A DNA stretch of 64,000 bases from Clostridia bacterium (GTDB taxonomy: Bacteria > Bacillota > Clostridia > Acetivibrionales > DSM-2933), in assembly GCA_026418275.1 (NCBI GenBank), contig JAOABQ010000050.1, forward strand, positions 170,409 through 234,408. The letters run 5' to 3'. The notes under the pieces are model-generated. The model was not told the origin of the DNA. It did not search any database and was given only the letters and a program-made list of their open reading frames with translations. The translations under genes and the position numbers were made by a program. Below are positions 37,924 to 46,599 of this stretch, piece by piece (position 1 is the stretch's first letter; every line of letters begins with the position of its first letter).

Positions 37924-37935
37924 GAACAAATGTTC
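37924..37935. promoter_or_regulatory. LexA-type SOS box
   Basis: GAACAAATGTTC, followed by G, fits the Gram-positive LexA/DinR pattern CGAACnnnnGTTCG except for the first C. It lies 33 bp before the start of the 93-residue gene, where it could block transcription until DNA damage. Confidence 0.6.
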
Positions 37936-37968
37936 GGAATACGAGAGCCATAAATGGAGGGAACGTAT

Positions 37969-38250
37969 ATGAGCGAAAAAACATCACCCGATCAGTGTTG
38001 GGATAAGAAGGAAAAGCATGGCTATGATGAGGATGAAAATATACAAAATTGTCCCCAGTGGGAGATGGATAAAGAGCAGCTTAAAGTATTGACGGACCAA
38101 CTTCAAAAAATGAGTAGAAAAATCGGCGTACCCATATTGCTCTCGGTTCATCCTTCCGGAAATAAGTGTGTAGCCCTTTACAACCAAATGCAGCCAGGGG
38201 CTGAATTTGAGGGTGAGATTTTTTTTGTGAAGGTAAAGTCCAGTGCTTAG
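37969..38250 (+). CDS. 93-residue hypothetical protein behind a LexA box
   Basis: ATG 37969 is chosen because GGAGGGAA lies just upstream; the frame extends five codons further. The protein is hydrophilic with a charged N-terminal half and a segment KIGVPILLSVHPSGNKCVALYN that suggests a small alpha/beta fold. No family is recognised. The context is a phage-like regulatory island, and SOS control is inferred from the box at 37924. Confidence 0.65.
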   Translation: MSEKTSPDQCWDKKEKHGYDEDENIQNCPQWEMDKEQLKVLTDQLQKMSRKIGVPILLSVHPSGNKCVALYNQMQPGAEFEGEIFFVKVKSSA

Positions 38251-38300
38251 GAAGGCTTAACCTATAACGACTTTTAAAAGGATAGGAGGTATCATTAAGG

Positions 38301-38762
38301 ATGAATGTAGAAAGAATGCTTTGGGATTATAACGAGATTCCAAAAGTCATTGCCAGACTGAATTCAGGTCTAAATCAGATCATAAAGGATAAGGAAAAAA
38401 TCTATGAAAAAATGAAAGCGGGGAGCTTAAAGAATACAAAAGAAGACAAAAAGGAGATAAGCCCCACTTTAACAGCTGTTGAAAAATTTGCAGATAAATA
38501 TATAGCCTATATAGAGTATGTAGCACAAAGAATTAATGAGTTGGTTTTAGCAAAGGAACTTTTAGATAACGCAATCCAAAACTTAAACATTGAGGAGAAC
38601 AGAATATTGGAATTATTTTATTTCCAAAAAAATTCATGGCATAAAGTTGTGGAGCTAACCAAAAAGCCCGATCAACAGTGTCAAAGGATTCTCCAATCAG
38701 CGCTGAGAAAGCTGGATGCACAAGTAAAGCACAAAAAAGAAAATTTATACAAAATGGCCTAA
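38301..38762 (+). CDS. ArpU/sigma-region-4-like phage regulator
   Basis: 153 residues. The N-terminal ~110 are charged helices; the C-terminal ~45 (NLNIEENRILELFYFQKNS then KVVELTKKPDQQCQRILQSA) look like the helix-turn-helix of sigma-70 region 4, as in ArpU/RinA-like late-gene activators of Gram-positive phages. It has GGAGG upstream. Its stop overlaps the converging minus-strand gene by 4 nt. No phage structural genes follow, so it is either a remnant or a domesticated regulator. Confidence 0.65.
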   Translation: MNVERMLWDYNEIPKVIARLNSGLNQIIKDKEKIYEKMKAGSLKNTKEDKKEISPTLTAVEKFADKYIAYIEYVAQRINELVLAKELLDNAIQNLNIEENRILELFYFQKNSWHKVVELTKKPDQQCQRILQSALRKLDAQVKHKKENLYKMA

Positions 38763-39451
38763 AGGATTTTAAATGAGTTGACCATTTTCCAGAATATTTC
38801 CGATTGATTTTTATCCCACAAATTTTCCGGTACAAAGTAACTGATCCGGTACATCCGGTTGTCCTTCTTTAAAAAGACTTCAGAACCTTTATAGTATTTG
38901 CCGTCATTTCCTAAAATTGAGTAATCCCAGTGAAATCCCGGAATATCATTGATTTTAATCTCATTGGATTTGAAATATTTATAATTTGCAACTGAATTCG
39001 CTTTGGATTGTTCCAAAAAACTTTGTAAGGAGTAGGGTAGATTCCAAACCTGTACAAACCCGTGTATGGTGTTTGCTTTATTGTGAAAATCAATATGATA
39101 TAAAATTTCACTCCCCGAAAAGTCTTTTTGGCTTAAAGTAAAGAGAGAGGGATACATAAAACTGAATTTTCCCTCCATGGAGGTATAGGTTTTGAATTCT
39201 CTCCTTAAAGGTTTTTTTATGGATGAATTGGTTATAACGGCTTCAGGCTCAATGGTTTCATGAATATAGATATTATCTACCTGAAACTCTAAGGGGTAGT
39301 TAAAGGTCAAGTGGTTGTTAATTGTAATTTTAAAAAACAGATTGGTATCGGCAAATATATGGATAAAAAGAAAGGAAATCAACAGCAAAAATAAAATGAA
39401 AGAAAAGAATAAAGCCTTTTTTTTGTAGCTGCTTATATAAATAATGTACAA
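38759..39451 (-). CDS. PsbP-like single-pass membrane protein
   Basis: 230 residues. A strongly hydrophobic N-terminal helix (ALFFSFILFLLLISFLFIHI) acts as a signal anchor. The C-terminal ~140 residues (KFSFMYPSLFTLSQKD to FWKMVNSFKIL) have the pattern of PsbP/DUF1795-like domains found in many clostridial lipoproteins. There is no lipobox. It probably faces the outside of the membrane; the role is unknown. Confidence 0.7.
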   Translation of the reverse strand: MYIIYISSYKKKALFFSFILFLLLISFLFIHIFADTNLFFKITINNHLTFNYPLEFQVDNIYIHETIEPEAVITNSSIKKPLRREFKTYTSMEGKFSFMYPSLFTLSQKDFSGSEILYHIDFHNKANTIHGFVQVWNLPYSLQSFLEQSKANSVANYKYFKSNEIKINDIPGFHWDYSILGNDGKYYKGSEVFLKKDNRMYRISYFVPENLWDKNQSEIFWKMVNSFKIL

Positions 39452-39585
39452 AGAAACACTTCCCCCAAATAAATATCTCTATTAATATTTATTCATAAAA
39501 CCCGGAAATATTAAAAGTATACACAAAATAATTGGGTGTGAATATAATGTTAGTACCGATCCTTTTTGGCGAAGAGGTGTATGAG

Positions 39586-39657
39586 ATGAAAATTTTAGTA
39601 CTTAAAATGCCCAAGTTTGTTGGAAGTATCATTAGAAAGGTATTCAGAATGGGATAA
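39586..39657 (+). CDS. spoVM: Stage V sporulation protein SpoVM
   Basis: A 23-codon gene. Its product, MKILVLKMPKFVGSIIRKVF plus three residues, has the same plan as Bacillus SpoVM: short start, central K-x-P-K-F with the helix-setting proline, then an amphipathic helix. SpoVM binds the convex forespore membrane and anchors SpoIVA to start coat and cortex assembly. GAGGTG lies 6 nt before ATG 39586. It sits next to rpmB, as in Bacillus, which supports the call. Confidence 0.85.
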   Translation: MKILVLKMPKFVGSIIRKVFRMG

Positions 39658-39670
39658 GAAAAATACCTAT

Positions 39671-39709
39671 AAGAAATAAAAAAAGCGTTTATCGCTTTTT
39701 TTATTTCTT
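39671..39709. terminator. Bidirectional terminator between spoVM and rpmB
   Basis: A perfect 17-bp stem (AAGAAATAAAAAAAGCG and complement) around TTTAT has T-rich ends on both strands. It serves converging spoVM and rpmB. Confidence 0.92.
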
Positions 39710-39725
39710 CATCCATGGTTTTACA

Positions 39726-39914
39726 TTAAATCGCTCTTGTTACTTTGTCTGAACGCAAACATCTTGTACAGATGTTAATAGACTTAATTGTTCCGTTTTC
39801 AGTGATTTTGACTTTTCTAACATTTGGTTTCCAGGGTCTGTTTGTTTTCCTGTTGGAGTGGCTGACTCGCAAGCCGAATACAACACCCTTACTGCATACA
39901 TCACACTTAGCCAT
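39726..39914 (-). CDS. rpmB: 50S ribosomal protein L28
   Basis: 62 residues, the normal length for the bacterial form. The start MAKCDVCSKGVVFGLRVSHS, with RPWKPNVRKV and CTRCLRSDKV, is diagnostic. The two C-x2-C pairs (Cys4/Cys7 and the CTRC motif) make this the zinc-binding version. ATG 39914 is preceded by AGGAGGTG. Confidence 0.97.
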   Translation of the reverse strand: MAKCDVCSKGVVFGLRVSHSNRKTNRPWKPNVRKVKITENGTIKSINICTRCLRSDKVTRAI

Positions 39915-40160
39915 TTATAACTACACCTCCTTTAAGCTGGAGAATATCAATCTATTAAAGTTAACATCGCTTCCACAACCCAAAGCAATACCTATTTTAA
40001 CACAAAATCCGGAAAATGCGCAAGTTTTTTTTGGTTTTTTTTTAATGTTTACACGAATCCACTACAAAATAATCTTTGCTGTGATATAATATTGGAGAAT
40101 GTATGTTCGTTTGCGAGGATTGTATGTTGAATTTCATAACGCAAAATAAGGAAAAAACTT

Positions 40161-42242
40161 ATGAAAAATGATATATATGAAATATTAAAAAAACCGGTGA
40201 GAACTTTAAAAGGTGTTGGAGAAGCAAGGGCGAAGCTTTTTCAAAGGCTCAATATTTATACGGTTTATGACCTGATAACCCATTTTCCCAGAGAATACGA
40301 AGACAGGGGAAAGCTAAAAAGCATCGTGGAGTTGGTAGACGGCGAAGCCCAAGCCTTTGAGGGAACTATTGCCGCTCCGGTTTCTGAAAGCCGGTTAAGG
40401 CGGGGATTATCGGTTTTTAAGGTATCTGTCCGTGACGAAAGTGGTACAATCACGGCGACCTGGTTTAACCAGCATTATATAAAAAATGTTTTTAAAGTAG
40501 GGGAAAAATATATATTCTATGGTAAAGTGAGCCGGAAATACAAAAGTTTTGAGATCCAGAGCCCGGTATATGAGAAGCATGATAAGGCTGAAATGAAGAA
40601 TACCTGCCGGATTGTGCCGGTATATCCTTCTACTGCCTCTTTAAGCCAGAATATAATCAGAAATTGTATCAGCAGCGCACTGGAGTCGGTTTTGGGAAGC
40701 CTGGAGGATATTTTACCCCAGTGGGTGAGAAATCAGTATTATTTAAGTGAAATAAACTATGCTTTAGAGCATATTCATTTTCCAAAGGGTGAGGAAGATT
40801 TTAAAAATGCGAGAACCCGGTTGGTTTTTGAGGAATTACTGCTGCTGCAGCTGGGGCTGTTAAGCATTAAAAGCAGCTTTATTGAAGTAAAAAAGGGGAT
40901 TTTATTTAGACCTGTTTCAGATTTGCAGCACTTTTTGGACAGCCTCCCTTTTAAGCTGACCAACGCGCAAAGAAGGGTGTTATCAGAGATTGAGGAAGAT
41001 ATGGAAAGTGACCGGGTTATGAACCGGCTGGTACAAGGGGATGTAGGCTCGGGTAAAACGGCTGTGGCTGTGTTGGCTTTATTTAAGGCTGTCAAAAACG
41101 GTTTTCAGGGGACTTTGATGGTGCCTACCGAAATTTTGGCGGAGCAGCATTTTAGAACGGTAAAAGCGCTCTTGGAAAGGTTCGATATAAGGGTTTCACT
41201 GCTTACCGGAAGTCAAACAAAAAAACAAAAGGATGAGATTTTGGAGGAGATCAGGTCGGGGAAAACGGATGTGGTCATTGGTACTCATGCTCTCATTGAA
41301 GATACGGTCATATTTGACAGGCTGGGGCTTGTGATCACGGATGAGCAGCACCGTTTCGGTGTAAGGCAAAGAGCTGCCTTATCCAAAAAAGGAGATAATC
41401 CGGATATTATCGTCATGACTGCTACCCCTATTCCCAGGACGCTGGCACTTATTTTGTACGGCGATCTGGATATCTCCGTCATAGATGAGCTGCCTCCGGG
41501 ACGTAAACCTATTGAAACCTATGCGGTGGATAACAGCATGAGGGAGAGGGTGAATCAATTTATTAGAACCAAAGTTTCGGAGGGGCGGCAGGTCTATATC
41601 GTGTGTCCTTTAGTAGAAGAGTCGGAGGCCATCGAAGCCAAGTCTGCCGTGGAGACTTCGGAAAGAATTGCACTCCATGATTTTAAGGATCTTCAAGTAG
41701 CGCTTATCCACGGGAAGATGAAAGCGAAGGAAAAGGAAGCCATCATGCAGGGCTTTATCAAAGGAGAGGTTCATATCCTGGTATCTACGACAGTAATCGA
41801 GGTTGGAGTCAATGTTCCCAATGCTACGGTTATGGTCATCGAAAATGCAGAACGCTTTGGCCTTGCCCAGCTTCACCAGCTTCGGGGAAGAGTAGGAAGA
41901 GGAGAGCATCAATCCTACTGTATACTGTACAATGAAGGGAATTCCAAGGTTTCAAGGGAGCGGATGAAGGTAATGCAAAAGACGAACGACGGGTTTGTGA
42001 TCTCGGAGAAGGACCTGGAATTAAGAGGGCCGGGAGAGTTTTTCGGCACCCGGCAGCATGGGATTCCCGAACTCAAAATTGCAAATTTGTACCGGGATTT
42101 GGACATACTAAAGCAGTCCCAGGAAGCAGCCGGAATGATTTTAGCGAAAGACAGACATTTAAAGCAGGATGAAAACATAAAATTAAAAGAAAAGATTACA
42201 GAACGGTTTAAGGATAAAATGAATGAAATAAGTTTTAATTAA
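40161..42242 (+). CDS. recG: ATP-dependent DNA helicase RecG
   Basis: 693 residues, as expected. The N-terminal wedge/OB domain (~60-150) binds branched DNA. The helicase core has Walker A GDVGSGKTAVAVL, a DEQH box in ITDEQHRFGVRQR, MTATPIPRTLAL (motif III) and GRVGRGEHQSYC (motif VI). RecG drives reversal of stalled forks and branch migration. It is preceded by a weak AAGGAA site. The order rpmB-recG matches Bacillus, without the asp23/yloV and sda genes between them. Confidence 0.97.
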   Translation: MKNDIYEILKKPVRTLKGVGEARAKLFQRLNIYTVYDLITHFPREYEDRGKLKSIVELVDGEAQAFEGTIAAPVSESRLRRGLSVFKVSVRDESGTITATWFNQHYIKNVFKVGEKYIFYGKVSRKYKSFEIQSPVYEKHDKAEMKNTCRIVPVYPSTASLSQNIIRNCISSALESVLGSLEDILPQWVRNQYYLSEINYALEHIHFPKGEEDFKNARTRLVFEELLLLQLGLLSIKSSFIEVKKGILFRPVSDLQHFLDSLPFKLTNAQRRVLSEIEEDMESDRVMNRLVQGDVGSGKTAVAVLALFKAVKNGFQGTLMVPTEILAEQHFRTVKALLERFDIRVSLLTGSQTKKQKDEILEEIRSGKTDVVIGTHALIEDTVIFDRLGLVITDEQHRFGVRQRAALSKKGDNPDIIVMTATPIPRTLALILYGDLDISVIDELPPGRKPIETYAVDNSMRERVNQFIRTKVSEGRQVYIVCPLVEESEAIEAKSAVETSERIALHDFKDLQVALIHGKMKAKEKEAIMQGFIKGEVHILVSTTVIEVGVNVPNATVMVIENAERFGLAQLHQLRGRVGRGEHQSYCILYNEGNSKVSRERMKVMQKTNDGFVISEKDLELRGPGEFFGTRQHGIPELKIANLYRDLDILKQSQEAAGMILAKDRHLKQDENIKLKEKITERFKDKMNEISFN

Positions 42243-42354
42243 GTTCACACAATATTTATAAGGTAAGGGTTGACAATTATAAATCATATTATAAAATAAC
42301 ATTATAAACATAAATAATACAAAAAAAGCAATGAACTGTACATGATTTGGAGGA

Positions 42355-42921
42355 ATGGTTATACTCAGGGTAATTGCGGGAAGTGCAAAGGGACATAAAC
42401 TAAAAACGCCCAAGGGAGATTTGACCCGTCCCACTTCTGATAGGGTTAAAGAATCGCTCTTTAATATTATTGCAGGGTTTTTAGCCGAAGCGGAGGTCTT
42501 GGATTTGTTTGCGGGCTCCGGAAGTCTTGGAATTGAAGCTTTGAGCAGGGGAGCCGCTTTATGTGTATTTGTTGATAAAAGATCAGAGTGTTTGGCTATA
42601 ATAAAGGAAAATCTTGTCCATACTAAAATGATAGAGAGGGCCAGGACCTTGTCCGGTGATGCCATGGAGGTTTTGCGAAGGCTTTCCGGGGAGGGGAGCC
42701 GATTTGACATCATCTTTCTGGATCCACCCTATCGTAAGAATCTTATTGAAGAAGCTTTAAATATCATAGAAAAAAATGATATAATGAAGCCAGGGGGAAT
42801 TGTGGTTGCCGAGAGGGACAAAGAAGATAAGATCCCGGAAAGCGTTGGCGCTGTCAGGCTCGTAAGAGATCAGCAATATGGGGATACCGTGTTGTCTTTT
42901 TATAAATACGAAGGAAAATAA
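42355..42921 (+). CDS. rsmD: 16S rRNA (guanine966-N2)-methyltransferase RsmD
   Basis: 188 residues. The SAM-binding motif is VLDLFAGSGSLGIEAL and the catalytic D-P-P-Y is in FLDPPYRKN. It methylates G966 of 16S rRNA. ATG 42355 touches its GGAGGA site with no spacer; a non-standard start a few codons later, near the usual R-V-I-A-G beginning, cannot be excluded. It is followed closely by coaD, the common clostridial and bacillar order. Confidence 0.93.
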   Translation: MVILRVIAGSAKGHKLKTPKGDLTRPTSDRVKESLFNIIAGFLAEAEVLDLFAGSGSLGIEALSRGAALCVFVDKRSECLAIIKENLVHTKMIERARTLSGDAMEVLRRLSGEGSRFDIIFLDPPYRKNLIEEALNIIEKNDIMKPGGIVVAERDKEDKIPESVGAVRLVRDQQYGDTVLSFYKYEGK

Positions 42922-42945
42922 ATTGAGGCAGGAAGGTAATGATCG

Positions 42946-43434
42946 TTGAAGATTTGTGTATATCCAGGAAGTTTTGACCCGGTTACGAACGGACATCTTG
43001 ATATTATAAACAGGGCAGTGAAACTGTGCGATAAGCTGATTGTAGCGGTTTTGATCAATACCAGCAAAAATCCGGTGTTCACAATAGAAGAAAGGGTTGG
43101 TTTTTTAAAGTGTGCTTTAAAGGATCATCCGGATATCGAAATCGATAGTTTTTCGGGGCTATTGATTGATTTCATAAAGGAAAAGAAAGCGAATGCGATT
43201 ATTAAGGGGCTTAGAGCTGTTTCGGATTTCGAGTATGAACTCCAGATGGCATTATTAAATAAAAACTTGGACCCGGATGTTGAGACCTTGTTTATGATGA
43301 CAAATATAAATTATTCTTTTTTAAGTTCCAGTGCTGTACGGGAATTGGCAAGGCACAGCGGTAATATTGACGGTTTTGTTCCGGAGTGTATTAAGGATGA
43401 GATTTTAAAAAAATTTAAGAAAGCCGGGGTGTAA
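42946..43434 (+). CDS. coaD: Phosphopantetheine adenylyltransferase
   Basis: 162 residues, TTG start. [16 protein letters not shown] carries the T/H-x-G-H nucleotidyl-transfer motif, and [17 protein letters not shown] the C-terminal signature. It makes dephospho-CoA from 4'-phosphopantetheine and ATP. It thus supplies CoA, the donor of the phosphopantetheine arm used by the carrier domains at 48557-62866, though only as general metabolism. Confidence 0.97.
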   Translation: MKICVYPGSFDPVTNGHLDIINRAVKLCDKLIVAVLINTSKNPVFTIEERVGFLKCALKDHPDIEIDSFSGLLIDFIKEKKANAIIKGLRAVSDFEYELQMALLNKNLDPDVETLFMMTNINYSFLSSSAVRELARHSGNIDGFVPECIKDEILKKFKKAGV

Positions 43435-43439
43435 AAGCA

Positions 43440-43877
43440 ATGGAGATACTGGCTATATTAGAAACACTGGAGGACGTAGTAGAAAAAAGTATGAGTGTTC
43501 CTTTTTCGGGAAAGTGCATGGTGGATAAGGAAGAAATTCTCGAAATCATCAAAGAAATCAGGTTAAAGCTTCCTGACGATATGAAGCAGGCGAAATGGGT
43601 CAAGGAAGAAAGACAAAGGATTCTTCTGGAAGCTCAAAAGGAAGCGAACAACATCATCAAGGATGCGGAGGGGAAAATTGCCTCTTTAGTTGATGAACAT
43701 GAAATTACAAAAAAGGCATACGAACAGGCAAACGAAATCGTCGCAAATGCTCAAAAAAATGCCAGAGAGATAAGACTCGGCACAAGAGAATACGCGGACA
43801 GCATTTTAAATAAAGTGGAGGAAATCTTAAAGGAAACCCTCAATGTAATTGAAGTAAATAGAGATGAACTGAAATAA
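43440..43877 (+). CDS. Coiled-coil protein downstream of coaD
   Basis: 145 residues, mostly one long helix rich in Glu, Lys and Ala (EERQRILLEAQKEANNIIKD; AYEQANEIVANAQKNAREI), like ATP-synthase subunit B or DivIVA-type rods. There is no membrane segment. It lies 5 bp after coaD. Proteins of this kind are often found between coaD and ylbJ in clostridia; the function is unknown. Confidence 0.8.
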   Translation: MEILAILETLEDVVEKSMSVPFSGKCMVDKEEILEIIKEIRLKLPDDMKQAKWVKEERQRILLEAQKEANNIIKDAEGKIASLVDEHEITKKAYEQANEIVANAQKNAREIRLGTREYADSILNKVEEILKETLNVIEVNRDELK

Positions 43878-43900
43878 ATTGGATACCCGACTTAAACAGG

Positions 43901-45202
43901 TTATAATCTGGAATTAAGCTTGGGTATTAATGTTTTTAACAGGATTTTAGCTATCAACAGGAAATTGATGGCGAGGACCAATGCGGCTAGGGTGTAAGCA
44001 AGCATTGTACAGGAATCCAAAAAGTGCTGCTGCCATGTAATTTGGTTGGGAGAGTGCCATGTAGAAAACACCGGAAGTGAATATATAGGAAGGCTTCCGG
44101 AGATTTTAAGCAGCAGGAAGGTAAAACAGGAAGAAATAACTCCTTGTAAAAACTTTCCAACTAAATAAGGTTTTACACTGATATCTGTTTTACTGATAAT
44201 ACTAAGTACTTGGGAATGGACGGATAGTCCTGCCCATCCGATAATCATGCTTGCCGTACAAAGTTTTTGTATGAGTGAAACAGAGGCTCCCGTACTTGCC
44301 ATGCTGGTTCCGGTGGTGATTTCAAAAAAACCGCTGATTAGCGCAGTGACGGTTTCTTTATGGATGCCAAGGGGGCTAAGGAAAATGGCAATTCCACCGG
44401 CGATTCCATGAATAATACCCAGATCGAGAAGAAGATTGATAATAACCGAGAAGAGTACAATAAACCCTCCGATAGCCAATATGGTGGTAATAGAGTTTTT
44501 AACCGCATTTCCAAGAAGAATTCCAAAGTTTTTTGATGCCGGGTTTCCATGAGAAAACATTTCCTTTTTTGCCCTGCCCCAAAGCTTTTTTCCGGATGAA
44601 CGATTCTTATCCTGTCCTTTTTCACCGTAGAAGCGAAATAGGATTCCCACTGTAATACTTGCCGCAATATGGCTCAATAAGAGGATCAAACCTACCTGGG
44701 GCATTTTAAACATGCCTACAGCCACTGACCCCACGATAAATAAAGGACCGGAGTTATTCGTAAAGGACAGGAGCCTTTCTGCCTCTTTTTTTGTAAGAAG
44801 CCCTTCCTCCCGCATGGAAGAAGTGATTTTAGCACCGATAGGATAACCGCTGGTTATTCCCATAGCAAGGGCAAATGAACCGCACCCGGGTACATTAAAC
44901 AAAGGGCGCATGATGGGTTCTAAAAGAATCCCGAGGGCTCTGATAAAGCCGGTACTGCTTAAAAGCTCCGAAGCGACAAAGAAGGGGAACAGGGAAGGGA
45001 AAACAATTGTAAGCCATAGATGAATCCCCTTTGATGCGGACTTGAAAGAGGTATCAGGAAAGAGGATTAAACAAAGTATGAAAGTGATGCAGCTGATGGG
45101 TAGAAAAAGGTCCTTAAAATAGACAAATTTCTTGTTTCTGAATGAGATGAGCATGAGTGTAGATACAATGAGAAAAAATATTATATACATCATGAAGGGC
45201 AC
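43901..45202 (-). CDS. ylbJ: Sporulation integral membrane protein YlbJ
   Basis: 433 residues with about ten transmembrane helices. HLWLTIVFPSLFPFFVASEL near the N-terminus, GITSGYPIGAKITSSM and SFTNNSGPLFIVGSVAVGMF match the YlbJ/nucleoside-recognition (Gate) group. In Bacillus YlbJ is needed for a late stage of spore formation. The position next to rsmD-coaD is typical. Start ATG 45202. Confidence 0.9.
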   Translation of the reverse strand: MPFMMYIIFFLIVSTLMLISFRNKKFVYFKDLFLPISCITFILCLILFPDTSFKSASKGIHLWLTIVFPSLFPFFVASELLSSTGFIRALGILLEPIMRPLFNVPGCGSFALAMGITSGYPIGAKITSSMREEGLLTKKEAERLLSFTNNSGPLFIVGSVAVGMFKMPQVGLILLLSHIAASITVGILFRFYGEKGQDKNRSSGKKLWGRAKKEMFSHGNPASKNFGILLGNAVKNSITTILAIGGFIVLFSVIINLLLDLGIIHGIAGGIAIFLSPLGIHKETVTALISGFFEITTGTSMASTGASVSLIQKLCTASMIIGWAGLSVHSQVLSIISKTDISVKPYLVGKFLQGVISSCFTFLLLKISGSLPIYSLPVFSTWHSPNQITWQQHFLDSCTMLAYTLAALVLAINFLLIAKILLKTLIPKLNSRL

Positions 45203-45333
45203 CTGATCATTTTATTTACCTCTAATGATTTTATTAATATCAAATTCAAATATACCAAGTTTTTTTGTTAGCCCAAAAAGAGTAATCAGTTCAAGAATAT
45301 CTGATGACCAGATTATGGAAGGATAAAGTATCA

Positions 45334-45372
45334 TACACTGTACATTATTGATATCAACAATATACAGTGTAT
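45334..45372. terminator. Probable terminator hairpin
   Basis: ATACACTGTA and TACAGTGTAT flank an inner palindrome (TTGATATCAA). It lies 24 bp past the stop of the minus-strand phosphotransferase gene; the T tract is poor. Confidence 0.5.
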
Positions 45373-45395
45373 TTTATTTAAACTTAATGGGGTCA

Positions 45396-46376
45396 TTATA
45401 GATTTTCGGAAATAATATTCAAAGAATCTTCAAAACGTTTAGTATTGATATTGTATAAAAATTGATTCATGTGTACTAATGCATATTGCAGTTTATTTTC
45501 ATCGTTAGACAAATCAATTTCACCTTCCCACATGCATTTATGAAAATCTCTAAAGCTTGTTTTTATATTGTCTATCCTAATAGGTACGCTCTTAGAAGCA
45601 TACAGAATAAAAATAGACATGTAAAATATATGAAGCAGCTGCTGGATAAGAAAAAAGCGGGCTTTCATATATTGGTCAGGGGCTTCACCAAAATAATTCT
45701 GTAGATATTGAAACTCATCTTCATCATTATTAACAACAAAATTTGCCACTACAGCCAAATCTAAATAACGATCATTTAAAAAAGCTGCTTCCCAATCAAC
45801 CAGCCAGGCACGTTCTCCATCAAATATAATATTTTCAGGTTTTAGGTCGTTGTGACATGAAACTAAATCTTCAGAATGGCAGGGATAAACATTTTTAATG
45901 CGGGTATAGTTTTTAAATATTTCATCAGTCAAGTTATCGGGAAGAAATTTTGCGGATTGAAATGTTTGCACAATTCTATCCATTGAATCAAAATAATTAA
46001 CGGCTTTGTGAAATGGAGGGAGTTTGTGCAGCCTGCCAAGAAGTTTTGGCATTATTTCCTTTGCTTTGTTTAACGGAAATGGCTTAGGTTCTATAAAATC
46101 GGTTATTGAAATTTTGTCTTGCGCACTTAAATACCAAACCCGAGGGGCTATTCCCGCTTCTGATCCTGCTTTCATGCATGCATAATAATTTGCAGGGCTG
46201 CTCAGTTCATCGGTGCGTGCAATTTTCATTAGATAAGGTTTGCTTTTTACTACAATACGAAATGTGAGTGCATTTGAAAGACCTGTAGTTATAGCTTTGA
46301 TATCATCATAGCTGTTTACTCCAAAAGCTGTTTGCATCGCGTTTTTTACAGAGGTTTGCTTATTCTCCGGAATCAT
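45396..46376 (-). CDS. Choline/aminoglycoside kinase-family phosphotransferase
   Basis: 326 residues with a protein-kinase-like fold. The catalytic loop is SCHNDLKPENIIFDG (H-x-D-x4-N) and the metal site is LVDWEAAF. The N-lobe is short, as in choline/ethanolamine kinases (LicA) and homoserine kinase-like enzymes. The substrate is uncertain: choline, ethanolamine, a sugar or an antibiotic. ATG 46376 has GAGGAGG upstream. It is monocistronic. Confidence 0.8.
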   Translation of the reverse strand: MIPENKQTSVKNAMQTAFGVNSYDDIKAITTGLSNALTFRIVVKSKPYLMKIARTDELSSPANYYACMKAGSEAGIAPRVWYLSAQDKISITDFIEPKPFPLNKAKEIMPKLLGRLHKLPPFHKAVNYFDSMDRIVQTFQSAKFLPDNLTDEIFKNYTRIKNVYPCHSEDLVSCHNDLKPENIIFDGERAWLVDWEAAFLNDRYLDLAVVANFVVNNDEDEFQYLQNYFGEAPDQYMKARFFLIQQLLHIFYMSIFILYASKSVPIRIDNIKTSFRDFHKCMWEGEIDLSNDENKLQYALVHMNQFLYNINTKRFEDSLNIISENL

Positions 46377-46457
46377 ATTTCCTCCTCAGAAAAACATTTT
46401 TTATAAGATTACCACTTTTTCATGATAATATACAGTCTGGTAGTTAAGTATTTTTTT

Positions 46458-46466
46458 TGATATAAT
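46458..46466 (+). promoter_or_regulatory. Extended -10 promoter without a coding gene
   Basis: TGATATAAT fits the extended -10 consensus (TGnTATAAT). No reading frame follows on the plus strand; 70 bp on is a GC-rich hairpin (46534-46565), so a ~100-nt RNA is possible. A proper -35 is not seen. Confidence 0.35.
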
Positions 46467-46533
46467 ATAAGTAGGAGATAATCAACTTCAGAAAATAGGA
46501 TTGATTCATTACGATTGTTAAGGCTAAAAAATA

Positions 46534-46565
46534 ACAGCAGCGACAGAAATATCTATCGCTGCTGT
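46534..46565 (-). terminator. Terminator of the Cache-sensor gene
   Basis: ACAGCAGCGA and TCGCTGCTGT form a 10-bp stem with a 12-nt loop. On the minus strand it is followed by TATTTTTT. Confidence 0.8.
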
Positions 46566-46599
46566 ATTTGTTGTATAAAATTTTAATTTATATATGTAT

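Noticed and set aside
39489..39716. 75-codon minus-strand frame opposite spoVM
   Set aside because: It is antisense to spoVM and covers the terminator at 39671-39709, so it cannot be a sensible gene.
39745..40089. 114-codon plus-strand frame over rpmB
   Set aside because: It is antisense to the clearly recognised L28 gene.
43878..43935. Terminator between the coiled-coil gene and ylbJ
   Set aside because: ATACCC/GGGTAT arms can pair, but the pairing is imperfect, overlaps the ylbJ end and has no T tract.
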